Origin: Acidimicrobiales bacterium
GTDB taxonomy: Bacteria > Actinomycetota > Acidimicrobiia > Acidimicrobiales > JADJXE01
Reading direction: 5' to 3'
NCBI GenBank assembly: GCA_016716005.1
Contig: JADJXE010000001.1
Span: 2,245,001-2,309,000 of the forward strand
DNA: 64,000 nt
Shown here: piece after piece, positions 50,882-58,866 of the stretch
Layout: every line of letters starts with the position of its first letter
How positions within the stretch are numbered: position 1 is the stretch's first letter
Notes under the pieces: generated by a model
Databases searched by the model: none
Seen by the model: only the letters and a program-made list of their open reading frames with translations
Told to the model about the DNA's origin: nothing
Position numbers and translations under genes: made by a program

Positions 50882-51994
50882 ATGTTGAGCACGGTCCTGG
50901 ACGTCTTCCGGCTTCGCCAGTACTTCAACGCCATCACCATGACGCGCGAGGTCGCCGACGGTGTGCGCGCCGACCTCGGCTTCGTCGGCACCGTGCGGCG
51001 CGGGCTCGTCCCCCTGCCGGCCGATCCCGCCCCGCCCCCCGGGAACCCGTTCCCGCCCTTCCAGCCGCAGGCCCTCGAGCGCTACCAGGGGCGACGGGTG
51101 GGCGTCGCCGCCACCGGCGGGAGCGGCGCCCTCGCGTCCGTGGTGGGCGTGGCCCGGGCCCTGGAGGAGTCGGGCATCCGGCCGGCCGTGTACTCGATGT
51201 GCTCGGGCTCGTCCCTGTTCGGGTTCCCCCTCGCGGCTGGCATCCCCGCCGCCGAGGTGGCCGCCTTCACCGTGCGGCTGCGGGCCGAGGACTACGTCGA
51301 CCCCCAGTGGGCCAAGCTGCTGAGCCTCCCCCTCACCTTGGGCCGCGGGTTCGCGGGCCTGCTGCGGGGGGAGCGGGTCGAGGCCACGTACCGCCGGCTC
51401 CTGGGCGACCGCACCCTCGGTGAGCTGGAGGTCCCGTGCTACGCGCCGATCTGGAACATCGAGGAGAACCGGGTGGAGTACCTGGGGCCACGCACCCACC
51501 CGGACGTCTCGGTGGCCCGAGCCGTCCGGATGGCCATCGCCCTGCCGCTGTTCCTCGAGCCGGTCGAGCTCGACGGCCGCTCCTGGAGCGACGGGGGCAT
51601 CGTCGACATCTTCCCGGTGCACCCGGTGCTCGACCTGGAGGAGCGCTGCGACGTGGTGGTCGGGATCAACGGGTTCTACCCGCCCGGCTTCGTCGGCGAG
51701 GACGCCTCCGGCTGGCACGAGCGGCGGTTCTCGATCCTGCACGTGGCCAGCCAGGTCCGCACCTCGCAGCAGGTCGAGCTGGCCCGCGAGAACCTGGGCC
51801 GGCTGCGGCGCGAGACCGAGCTGATCATGATCGAACCGGTGCCCTACGAGACGGTGCGGGGCGTCGGGTTCTACGAGCAGTTCCTCGACACCTCCGAGTG
51901 GCCCGGCTTCATGCGGGCCGGCCGGGAGCACGCGCTGGCCGGGCTGCGGTCGGCCCTGGCCATCGAGGAGGTCGCGGCCGACCTGGCCTCCTAG
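50882..51994 (+). CDS. Patatin-like phospholipase family protein
   Basis: A 370-residue protein of the patatin family. The nucleotide-free glycine-rich start reads GVAATGGSGALASVVGVARALEESGIRPAVY near residue 75, the nucleophile elbow SMCSGSSLFGFPLAAG near residue 104, and the catalytic Asp motif SDGGIVDIFPV near residue 238. The elbow would be G-S-S-L-F rather than G-x-S-x-G, so activity should be tested. The ATG at 50882 starts with the conserved LSTVLDVFRLRQY region. The stop codon lies within the first copy of a 19-bp tandem duplication. Confidence 0.78.
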   Translation: MLSTVLDVFRLRQYFNAITMTREVADGVRADLGFVGTVRRGLVPLPADPAPPPGNPFPPFQPQALERYQGRRVGVAATGGSGALASVVGVARALEESGIRPAVYSMCSGSSLFGFPLAAGIPAAEVAAFTVRLRAEDYVDPQWAKLLSLPLTLGRGFAGLLRGERVEATYRRLLGDRTLGELEVPCYAPIWNIEENRVEYLGPRTHPDVSVARAVRMAIALPLFLEPVELDGRSWSDGGIVDIFPVHPVLDLEERCDVVVGINGFYPPGFVGEDASGWHERRFSILHVASQVRTSQQVELARENLGRLRRETELIMIEPVPYETVRGVGFYEQFLDTSEWPGFMRAGREHALAGLRSALAIEEVAADLAS

Positions 51995-52020
51995 CGGCGC
52001 GCTGGCCTCCTAGCGGCGCG
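51983..52020. repeat. Perfect 19-bp tandem duplication at the end of the patatin gene
   Basis: CTGGCCTCCTAGCGGCGCG occurs twice with no spacer (51983-52001 and 52002-52020). The first copy holds the stop codon TAG. Confidence 0.95.
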
Positions 52021-52028
52021 TCGCCCCC

Positions 52029-52034
52029 TACCAT
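52029..52034 (+). promoter_or_regulatory. -10 box of the PLP decarboxylase gene
   Basis: TACCAT ends 7 nt before the ATG at 52042, only 8 bp after the 19-bp duplication. Confidence 0.5.
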
Positions 52035-52041
52035 CCCGGCC

Positions 52042-53295
52042 ATGGGGCTCCCCGAGCACGGCATGACGGCGGCGCAGGTGATCGAGGCGCTCCGGGCCAA
52101 GCGGGCCGACGACGCCCGCTGGCAGGACGGCCGGACGTTCGGGATGGTCTACGACGGCGGGCCCGGGGTGCACCAGGTGGCCGAGGCCGCGGCCGTGATG
52201 TTCCTCCACGAGAACGCCCTGAACACCCGGGCGTTCCCGAGCCTCGGCCAGATCCAGAGCGAGGTGGTGGGCGCCGTCGCCGAGCTCACCCACGGTGCAC
52301 CCGAGGCGGCCGGCTTCATGACGTCCGGCGGCACCGAGAGCATCCTGGTGTCCGTGAAGGCGGCCCGCGAGCGGGGCCTGGCCGAGCGCGGCGTCGATCG
52401 GCCCAACATGGTGATCCCGGCCTCGGCCCACGCCGCGTTCCACAAGGGCGCGCACTACTTCGGGGTCGAGGTGCGCAAGATCGACGTGCGCGACGACTGG
52501 CGGGCCGACGTCGACGCCACCGCCGACGCGGTCGACGCCGACACCGTGCTCGTCGTGGGGTCGGCGCCGCAGTACCCGCAGGGGGTGATCGACCCGATCC
52601 CCGAGCTGGCCGCCATCGCCGCCGACGTGGGTGCGAGCTTCCACACCGACGCCTGCATGGGCGGCTTCGTGCTGCCCTTCATGGAGCTGCTGGGCGAAGA
52701 CGTGCCCCCGTGGGACTTCCGCGTCCCGGGCGTCACCACCATCTCGGCCGACATCCACAAGCTGGGCTACGCCCCCAAGGGCGCCTCCGTGGTCCTCCAC
52801 CGCACCAGGGAGCTCCGCCGCTACCAGACGTTCGTGTTCGACGACTGGCTGGGCGGCTTCTACGCGTCGCCCGGCATCCAGGGCACCCGTCCGGGGCTGC
52901 CGATGGCCACGGCGTGGGCCGTCATGCACCACCTCGGCATCGACGGCTACACGCGCCTCACCCGGATCGCCGTCAGCACGGCCCGCCGGCTGGTGGAGGG
53001 GGTGCGGGCCATCCCGGGCCTCACCGTGCTGGGCGAGCCCGAGGCGCACCTGGCGGCCATCTCGGTGGCGCCGGGCTGGGAGGGCCGCCTCGACGTGTTC
53101 GCGGTGGGTGACGCGCTCCAGCGGCGGGGCTGGTTCCTCGACCGCCAGTCCCCACCCGACACCCTCCACGCCACCGTCAGCGCCGGCAACGCCCCCGTGA
53201 TCGAGGAGTACCTGGTGGACCTGCGGTCGTCGGTCGAGGAGGTGCTGGGCGAGCGCCTCGACGACCGGTCCACGAGCTACGCGACCCTGGAGTAG
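52042..53295 (+). CDS. PLP-dependent group II decarboxylase / sphingosine-1-phosphate lyase-like
   Basis: A 417-residue fold-type I PLP enzyme. The cofactor region is GFMTSGGTESILVSVKAARERG near residue 95, FHTDACMGGFVLPF near residue 200 and the Schiff-base Lys in STTISADIHKLGYAPKGASV near residue 236. The N-terminal GGPGVHQVAEAAAVMFLHENALNTRAFPSLGQIQSEV block matches the S1P-lyase/tyrosine decarboxylase (MfnA-like) branch rather than GadB. It acts on an amine- or amino-acid-type substrate that cannot be named from sequence. Leaderless-type promoter 7 nt upstream. Confidence 0.85.
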   Translation: MGLPEHGMTAAQVIEALRAKRADDARWQDGRTFGMVYDGGPGVHQVAEAAAVMFLHENALNTRAFPSLGQIQSEVVGAVAELTHGAPEAAGFMTSGGTESILVSVKAARERGLAERGVDRPNMVIPASAHAAFHKGAHYFGVEVRKIDVRDDWRADVDATADAVDADTVLVVGSAPQYPQGVIDPIPELAAIAADVGASFHTDACMGGFVLPFMELLGEDVPPWDFRVPGVTTISADIHKLGYAPKGASVVLHRTRELRRYQTFVFDDWLGGFYASPGIQGTRPGLPMATAWAVMHHLGIDGYTRLTRIAVSTARRLVEGVRAIPGLTVLGEPEAHLAAISVAPGWEGRLDVFAVGDALQRRGWFLDRQSPPDTLHATVSAGNAPVIEEYLVDLRSSVEEVLGERLDDRSTSYATLE

Positions 53296-53376
53296 CCGCG
53301 AGCCACAGGGGCATCAGGGGGGCGTGCGGGGGCTCGTGTCGCCCGGCGTCCCGGGCTGGGCGATCATGCGAGGGCC

Positions 53377-53946
53377 ATGGCCGCGCCCTTCCACGCCGGC
53401 AGGCTCCTCGTGGCCCTGCCGATGCTCGACGACCCCAACTTCGATCGCACCGTCGTGCTGCTGCTGGAGCACGGGCCGGAAGGGGCGCTGGGGGTGGTGC
53501 TCAACCGCCCCACCGACGTGAGCCTGGCCCGCGAGCTGCCCGAGTGGGAGCCGCTCGCCGGGGGCCACGGGGTGTTCTTCGTGGGCGGCCCGGTCGCGCC
53601 GGGCACGGCCATCGCGCTCGGTCGGGTCGACCCGGCCGAGGTGCCCGACGGCGAGGGCGACGGCTGGCGGCCCGTCCTGGGGCCGTTGGGCACCGTCGAC
53701 CTGGGCCGCCACCCGACCTCCATCAGACCCGAGCCGCGACAGGTGCGGGTGTTCGCGGGCTACTCGGGCTGGTCGGCCGGCCAGCTCGAGGGCGAGGTGG
53801 ACGACGGTGCGTGGCTGGTCCTCGACGCCGAGCCGGCCGACGCGCTCACCGCCGATCCGGAGGGCCTCTGGCACGCGGTGCTCCGGCGGCAGCCGGGCCG
53901 GACCGGCTGGCTGGGCAACTTCCCGCCCGACCCGTCGGTGAACTGA
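53377..53946 (+). CDS. YqgE/AlgH family protein
   Basis: A 189-residue protein of the YqgE/AlgH (DUF179) family. Conserved motifs are GRLLVALPMLDDPNFDRTVVLLLEHGPEGALGVVLNRPT near residue 8, FFVGGPVAPGTAIAL near residue 66, RVFAGYSGWSAGQLEGEVDDGAW near residue 125 and the tail LWHAVLRRQPGRTGWLGNFPPDPSVN. The family has a known structure but no established activity; AlgH affects alginate regulation in Pseudomonas. The ATG is at 53377. It precedes the SIMPL gene by 18 bp, which however has its own -10 box. Confidence 0.93.
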   Translation: MAAPFHAGRLLVALPMLDDPNFDRTVVLLLEHGPEGALGVVLNRPTDVSLARELPEWEPLAGGHGVFFVGGPVAPGTAIALGRVDPAEVPDGEGDGWRPVLGPLGTVDLGRHPTSIRPEPRQVRVFAGYSGWSAGQLEGEVDDGAWLVLDAEPADALTADPEGLWHAVLRRQPGRTGWLGNFPPDPSVN

Positions 53947-53951
53947 CGCTC

Positions 53952-53957
53952 TACGGT
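53952..53957 (+). promoter_or_regulatory. -10 box of the SIMPL/amidase unit
   Basis: TACGGT ends 7 nt before the ATG at 53965. Confidence 0.5.
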
Positions 53958-53964
53958 GGCGGCC

Positions 53965-54609
53965 ATGGACGCCTCAACCGTGATCGTCAGGGGCGAGGCC
54001 ACGGCCCGAGCCCGCCCCGACCGGGTGCACCTGGCCGTGGTGGTGCGGGCCCTCGAAGCCGATCCCGACGCCGCCCTGGAGGAGGCCAGCCGCCGCCTGG
54101 CGGCGGTGCAGGAGGTGCTCGACGGCGAGGGCGTGGCGCCCGCGGACCGGGTCACCGAGTCGGTGAGCCTGGCCGAGGAGCGGGAGTGGGTGAAGGATCG
54201 CCTGGTGCACCGGGGGTGGGCGGCCAGCGCTCGCACGGCCGTGGCGCTGCCCGACGCGACCGGGATCGGGCGGATCCTGCGCCGCGCCGTTCAGGTGTCG
54301 GGCGCGGAGGTGCAGGGGCCGTGGTGGTGGGTGGCTCCCGACAACCCGGCCCGGCTCGAGGCGTGCGGAGCAGCCGCGGCCGAGGCTCGACGCAAGGCGC
54401 AGGCGTACGCGGAGGCGCTGGGCGTGCGGCTCGGCGCGGTGGTGGCCGTGGCCGAGCCGGGCCTGGGCAACCGGCCGACCCCCCAGGCCGACACCGGGCC
54501 GGCCGTGCGGATGATGGCCAAGGCGGCCGCGCCGGCCGAGCCGGTCGTCGAGGCCGGCGACCTCACCGTGGCCGCCGCCGTCGAGGTCACGTTCCGGCTG
54601 GAGCCGTGA
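53965..54609 (+). CDS. SIMPL-domain protein
   Basis: A 214-residue SIMPL (DUF541) protein without a signal peptide. The first strands read TVIVRGEATARARPDRVHLAVVVRALE, the later region TAVALPDATGIGRILRRAVQVSGAEVQGP, and the C-terminal helix RRKAQAYAEALGVRLGAVVAVAEPG. The family sometimes forms oligomeric channels when exported; this copy appears cytosolic, unlike the lipoprotein at 33102. The ATG at 53965 is preferred over a GTG at 53956 because of the -10 spacing. Its stop overlaps the GTG of the amidase gene. Confidence 0.78.
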   Translation: MDASTVIVRGEATARARPDRVHLAVVVRALEADPDAALEEASRRLAAVQEVLDGEGVAPADRVTESVSLAEEREWVKDRLVHRGWAASARTAVALPDATGIGRILRRAVQVSGAEVQGPWWWVAPDNPARLEACGAAAAEARRKAQAYAEALGVRLGAVVAVAEPGLGNRPTPQADTGPAVRMMAKAAAPAEPVVEAGDLTVAAAVEVTFRLEP

Positions 54610-56087
54610 GCACCGTGCCCGCCGACGAGCTGGCCCACCTGGGCGCGGGCGAGCTGGCCCACCGCATCCGCCACCGCGAGCTGTCGAGCCGCGAGGTCAC
54701 CCTGGCGATGCTCGACCGGATCGGCCGCCTCGACGGCCCGATCAACGCGGTGGTCACCGTCGACGTGGAGCGGGCCATGGCCGAGGCCACCGCGGCCGAC
54801 GCCGCCGTGGCCGGTCACGCCGAGCTCGGCCCCCTGCACGGCGTCCCGCTCACGGTGAAGGACTCGTTCCAGACCGCAGGCATGCGCACCACCAGCGGCG
54901 CGCCCCAGCTGGCCGAGCTGGTGCCGGACGCCGACGCCGACTGCGTGGCCCGCCTGCGTGCCGCCGGGGCGGTGGTCGTGGGGAAGACGAACCTGCCGAT
55001 CTGGGCCGGTGACGCCCAGACGTACAACGAGGTGTTCGGCACCACCAACAACCCGTGGGACCTCCGCCGCACCCCCGGGGGCTCGTCGGGGGGATCGGCC
55101 GCGGCCCTGGCCGTTGGACTCACGCCCCTCGAGGTGGGCAGCGACATCGGTGGCTCGATCCGCATCCCGGCGTCGTACTGCGGGGTCCTCGGTCACAAGC
55201 CGTCGTACGGCGTGGTGTCGGGTCGCGGGCAGATCCCGGGCCCGCCCGGCACCCTCACCCAGGCCGACATCGCGGTCGTCGGGCCGATGGCCCGCTCGGT
55301 CGACGACCTCGAGCTCGGCCTGCACGTGCTGGCCGGGCCCGACGACTGGCAGGCCACGGCCTGGCGGCTCGAGCTCCCGCTGGCCCGCCGGCGCGACGCC
55401 AAGGGCCTGCGCGTGGCGGTGTGGGCCGACGACCCGGCCTGCCCCGTGAGCGCGGCGGTGCGCGACGCGATCGAGCGGGTGGCAGCCGCGCTGGAGGGGG
55501 CCGGCGCCACCGTCGACACGGAGGCCCGCCCGGCCTTCACGATGGCCAAGGCGGTCGACACCTTCGAGCGGCTCCTCTCGGCCGCGCTCGCCGGTGGTCT
55601 CGCGCCGGCGGAGGTGGAGGCGGTGGCGGCCACCGTGGCCGCCGGAGGCGAGCCCGAGGGTGGCCTGGGCGTGGCGCACGTCGCCCAGCGCCACCGGGCG
55701 TGGCTGTCCGCCAACGAGCGGCGCCTGCAGCTCCGCCGGCGCTGGCGCGAGTTCTTCGCCGAGTGGGACGTGGTGCTGGCCCCCATCACCCCCACCACCG
55801 CCATCCCGCACGACCACGGCGAGCCGCTCACCGCCCGCCGCATCGTCGTCGACGGCGTCGAGCGGCCCTACATCGACCAGACCTCGTGGCCGGGCCTGGT
55901 GGGGGTGGCCTACCTGCCGGCCACGGCGGTGCCGGTCGGCCTCGACCACCAGGGGCTCCCCGTCGGGATGCAGATCGTGGGCCCGTACCTCGAGGACCGC
56001 ACCCCCCTGGCCGTGGCCCGCGTGGTGGGCGGCCTGGTCGGCGGCTTCCGCCCGCCCGGCTCCGCGCCCCCTCAGCCCGCGGGCTGA
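54606..56087 (+). CDS. Amidase signature family hydrolase
   Basis: A 493-residue amidase. The Ser-cisSer-Lys triad is visible: Lys in PLTVKDSFQ near residue 81, the cis-Ser in TPGGSSGGSAAALAVG near residue 158 and the nucleophile Ser in GSDIGGSIRIPASYCGVLGHKPSYG near residue 182. Further family segments are VVGKTNLPIWAGDAQTYNEVFGTTNNPWD and VGVAYLPATAVPVGLDHQGLPVGMQIVGPYLEDRTPLA. The GTG at 54606 overlaps the stop of the SIMPL gene. Its amide substrate is unknown. The 3' end overlaps the convergent GNAT gene by 16 bp. Confidence 0.94.
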   Translation: MSTVPADELAHLGAGELAHRIRHRELSSREVTLAMLDRIGRLDGPINAVVTVDVERAMAEATAADAAVAGHAELGPLHGVPLTVKDSFQTAGMRTTSGAPQLAELVPDADADCVARLRAAGAVVVGKTNLPIWAGDAQTYNEVFGTTNNPWDLRRTPGGSSGGSAAALAVGLTPLEVGSDIGGSIRIPASYCGVLGHKPSYGVVSGRGQIPGPPGTLTQADIAVVGPMARSVDDLELGLHVLAGPDDWQATAWRLELPLARRRDAKGLRVAVWADDPACPVSAAVRDAIERVAAALEGAGATVDTEARPAFTMAKAVDTFERLLSAALAGGLAPAEVEAVAATVAAGGEPEGGLGVAHVAQRHRAWLSANERRLQLRRRWREFFAEWDVVLAPITPTTAIPHDHGEPLTARRIVVDGVERPYIDQTSWPGLVGVAYLPATAVPVGLDHQGLPVGMQIVGPYLEDRTPLAVARVVGGLVGGFRPPGSAPPQPAG

Positions 56088-56689
56088 GCCCGGGGCTCCC
56101 GCCACATCGGGCGGATCACCGGACCCCCGTGCGGCAGCGGGACCTCGGCGGTCACGGCGAACCCGAGCCGCTCGTAGAAGGGCACGTTGCGGGCGCTCGA
56201 CGACTCGAGGTAAGCGGGCAGCCCCTCCGCGTCGCACACGTCGAGCACCCGCCGCAGCAGCACCTCGCCCACGCCCCGTCCCCGCGCCTCGGGCACCACG
56301 CCCACGTGGCTGAGGTAGAAGTGCCCGTCGGGCGGGTGGTGCTCGGCGATGGCCAGCAGCCCCTCCCACACCGTGTCGGCGCGGGCGCCGTCGGCCCCTC
56401 GCACGACCTCGTCGAGCTGCTCACCGGTCCGGCGGTCGTAGAACTCGACGTCGGGCGGCGACCACAGCGCCGCGCCCAGGGTCCCGGTCGCGGCGACGGC
56501 GGCGTGGGCGTGGCCGCGCCGTCGGGCCGCCTCCACCACCACCGCCATCCACGCCCGGACGGGGCCCTCCCGGTTGCCCGGGTCGGCGAACACCCACGTC
56601 AGGAGCGGGTCGTCGGCGAAGGCCCGCCCCAGCGCGGCGGCCACCTCGGCCGCGGAGGCTGCCCGCACCAGACGGGTGGGGGAGCTCAC
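56072..56689 (-). CDS. GNAT-family N-acetyltransferase
   Basis: A 205-residue GNAT protein. The acetyl-CoA motif is HVGVVPEARGRGVGEVLLRRVLDVCDAEG near residue 130 and the following ESSSARNVPFYERLGFAVTAEVPLP is a typical C-terminal strand/helix pair. A preceding EQLDEVVRG segment suggests similarity to acetyltransferases of toxin or antibiotic tailoring, but the substrate is unknown. The start is GTG at 56689. It lies 7 bp after the small hypothetical gene and overlaps the amidase gene convergently. Confidence 0.82.
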   Translation of the reverse strand: MSSPTRLVRAASAAEVAAALGRAFADDPLLTWVFADPGNREGPVRAWMAVVVEAARRRGHAHAAVAATGTLGAALWSPPDVEFYDRRTGEQLDEVVRGADGARADTVWEGLLAIAEHHPPDGHFYLSHVGVVPEARGRGVGEVLLRRVLDVCDAEGLPAYLESSSARNVPFYERLGFAVTAEVPLPHGGPVIRPMWREPRAQPAG

Positions 56690-56696
56690 GCGGCCG

Positions 56697-56978
56697 CTAC
56701 GAGCGAGGGCAGCGGTACTTCTGGACGGAGCCGTCCGGGCTGATGGCGAACGGGAACTCGCCCTCCGGGATGGTCTGCAGGTACATGAGCGTGTCGCCCA
56801 CCAGCGCGCACGCCCGGTACTCGCCCGGCACCCGGTCGTCGTCGGGGGTGAGCCCGTGGCCGCCCATCCACGCCTGCACGTGCTCGGCCATGTCGGGCTG
56901 GGTCGAGAAGAAGAGGATCTTGTCGACCATCTCGTCGAGCACGTCGGACGTGACGGTGATGATCTCGACGTGCTCCAC
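56697..56978 (-). CDS. Small hypothetical protein after the epimerase gene
   Basis: A 93-residue protein with an N-terminal EHVEIITVTSDVLDEMVDKILFF, helical and acidic, and a C-terminal half of short strands ending in RCPRS. No family was recognised. It starts 3 bp after the epimerase stop and may therefore belong to the ccr-epi transcript. The start is GTG at 56978. Confidence 0.6.
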   Translation of the reverse strand: MEHVEIITVTSDVLDEMVDKILFFSTQPDMAEHVQAWMGGHGLTPDDDRVPGEYRACALVGDTLMYLQTIPEGEFPFAISPDGSVQKYRCPRS

Positions 56979-56981
56979 CGG

Positions 56982-57425
56982 CTACTCCTGCACCAGCTCG
57001 ATCAGGGTGCCGAAGGCGCCCTTGGGGTGGACGAAGGCCACGGTGGTCCCCCGCGACCCGGGCCGGGGCTGCTGGTCGATCACCTGGCCGCCCGCGTCCT
57101 TCACCGCCTGGAGGGCCACGCCGCAGTCGGCGACCCGGTAGCCGACGTGGTGCAGGCCCTCGCCCCGCTTCTCCAGCGACTTGGCCACGGGGGAGTCGTC
57201 GCGGGTGGGCGTGAGCAGCTGGATGTAGCTGTCGGCCACCCGGAGGAGGGCCTCCTCGACGCCGTCGCTCTCGACGATCTCCCGGTGCTCGACGGTGGCG
57301 CCGAACACCTCGCGGTAGTAGTCGATCGCGGCCTCGAGGTCGCGCACGGCGATGGCCACGTGGTCGATCTCGGTGAGCAGGCCCGGGTCGGCGCCCTGCC
57401 CACTGGTCTGCTGGACGACGGACAT
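56982..57425 (-). CDS. Methylmalonyl/ethylmalonyl-CoA epimerase
   Basis: A 147-residue VOC-fold epimerase. The two beta-alpha-beta-beta-beta units start with EIDHVAIAVRDLEAAIDYYREVFG near residue 19 and GEGLHHVGYRVADCGVALQAV near residue 90, with metal-binding His and Glu residues in both; the C-terminal Glu is in GTLIELVQE. In the ethylmalonyl-CoA pathway it epimerises both (2S)-ethylmalonyl- and methylmalonyl-CoA. Its ATG shares one base with the Ccr stop, and it is thus co-translated with the reductase that makes its substrate. Confidence 0.93.
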   Translation of the reverse strand: MSVVQQTSGQGADPGLLTEIDHVAIAVRDLEAAIDYYREVFGATVEHREIVESDGVEEALLRVADSYIQLLTPTRDDSPVAKSLEKRGEGLHHVGYRVADCGVALQAVKDAGGQVIDQQPRPGSRGTTVAFVHPKGAFGTLIELVQE

Positions 57426-58762
57426 CAGTCGAACCTCCGGAAGAGCGTGATCTTGTCCTCGCCGACCTTGTCGCGCAGCTCGGGGTCGGCCACGCCGAGG
57501 CCCTCGCGGGGAGCGAGGCACAGCACCCCGATCTTGCCCTCGTGCAGGTTGTGGTGCAGCTGGTAGGCCGCCTCGCCCACGTCGTCGAGCGGGAACACCG
57601 TCGACAGGATCGGCTGGATCTTGCCCTCGCACACCAGCTGGTTGGCGGCCCAGGCCTCGCGGTAGTTGGCGAAGTGGCTGCCGATGATCGACTTGAGGTG
57701 CATCCACAGGTAGCGGTTGTCGAACTCGAGCATGAACCCCGAGGTGGCCGCGCAGGTGACGATCTTGCCGCCCCGCCGGGCCACGAACACCGAGGCGCCG
57801 AAGGTCTGGCGGCCGGGGTGCTCGAACACGATGTCGGGGTCGCGGCCGACGAGGTCGCGGATGCGCTTGCCGAAGCGACGCCACTCGCCCGGGTCCTGGG
57901 TCTGCTCGTCGGACCAGAAGCGGAAGCCCTCGGCCTTGCGGTCGATCACCGCCTCCACGCCCATGGCGTCCATCAGCTCGACCTTGCGCGGCGACGAGAC
58001 CACCGCCACCGGGATGGCGCCACCGTTCAGCGCGTACTGCACCGCGTAGCCGCCCAGGCCGCCGCCGGCGCCCCAGATGAGCACCACGTCGCCCTGGGTG
58101 AGGGGCGCGCCGTTGGGGCTCACGATCATCCGGTACGTGGTGGAGTTGGTGAGGGCGTTGCAGGCCGCCTCCTCCCAGGTGAGGTGGGTGGGCTTGGGCA
58201 TGAGCTGGTTGGCCTTCACCACGGCCAGGTCGGCCAGGCCGCCGAAGTTGGTCTCGTAGCCCCAGATCACCTCGTTGGGCGCGAGCATCGAGTCGTCGTG
58301 GGCGCCGGGGTCCTGGTCGTCGACGTAGTTGCAGTGCACCGTCACCCGGTCGCCGGGCTTCCAGTTGCGCACCGCCGAGCCCACGCGGACCACCACGCCC
58401 GAGGCGTCGGAGCCGATCACGTGGTACGGCAGGTCGTGGCGCTTGTGCCACTCGCTCCATCGGCCCACGCGGGCCAGGGCCCGGAACGTGGAGATCGGCT
58501 CGAAGATCGACGACCACACCGTGTTGAAGTTGATGGCGCTGGCCATCACCGCCACCACGGCCTCGTCGGGGGCGAGCTCGGGCAGCGGCACCTCGTCCAC
58601 GTGGAGGCTCTGGCGGGGGTCCTTGTCGGCGGAGGGCACCCCGTCGAACATCGTCTCCTCGTCCTTGCGGACCACGGCCGCTCGGTAGGACTCGGGGAGG
58701 GGGAGGGCGGCGATCTCGTCGCCCGTGGCACCGGACGTGATGGCTTCGAGGAGCTCCTGCAT
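57425..58762 (-). CDS. ccr: Crotonyl-CoA carboxylase/reductase
   Basis: A 445-residue NADPH-dependent reductive carboxylase of the MDR superfamily. It converts crotonyl-CoA and CO2 to (2S)-ethylmalonyl-CoA, the defining step of the ethylmalonyl-CoA pathway. Characteristic regions are MASAINFNTVWSSIFEP near residue 72, VTVHCNYVDDQDPGAHDDSMLAPNEVIWGYETNFGGLA near residue 145, VVLIWGAGGGLGGYAVQ near residue 229, IVFEHPGRQTFGASVFVARRGGKIVTCAATSG and SIIGSHFANYREAWAANQLV. The ATG at 58762 sits 6 nt after its -10 box. The epimerase follows with a one-base overlap. Confidence 0.95.
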   Translation of the reverse strand: MQELLEAITSGATGDEIAALPLPESYRAAVVRKDEETMFDGVPSADKDPRQSLHVDEVPLPELAPDEAVVAVMASAINFNTVWSSIFEPISTFRALARVGRWSEWHKRHDLPYHVIGSDASGVVVRVGSAVRNWKPGDRVTVHCNYVDDQDPGAHDDSMLAPNEVIWGYETNFGGLADLAVVKANQLMPKPTHLTWEEAACNALTNSTTYRMIVSPNGAPLTQGDVVLIWGAGGGLGGYAVQYALNGGAIPVAVVSSPRKVELMDAMGVEAVIDRKAEGFRFWSDEQTQDPGEWRRFGKRIRDLVGRDPDIVFEHPGRQTFGASVFVARRGGKIVTCAATSGFMLEFDNRYLWMHLKSIIGSHFANYREAWAANQLVCEGKIQPILSTVFPLDDVGEAAYQLHHNLHEGKIGVLCLAPREGLGVADPELRDKVGEDKITLFRRFD

Positions 58763-58768
58763 GGGTGC

Positions 58769-58785
58769 AGGTTACCGACTGGTCA
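58769..58785 (-). promoter_or_regulatory. Operator-like block overlapping the -10 box of ccr-epi
   Basis: On the minus strand TGACCAGTCGGTAACCT matches the hbd block in 13 of 17 positions, with CGGTAACCT identical. The -10 box TAACCT (58769-58774) ends 6 nt before the ccr ATG, the same spacing as at hbd. A common regulator is inferred. Confidence 0.6.
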
Positions 58786-58866
58786 CTTCGGCGCTCCAGA
58801 CGGCACACTGGAGGGCAGGGTCAGCCGGAACGCGGCAGGTCAACGGAGACCAGGGAGGGTCCGAAC

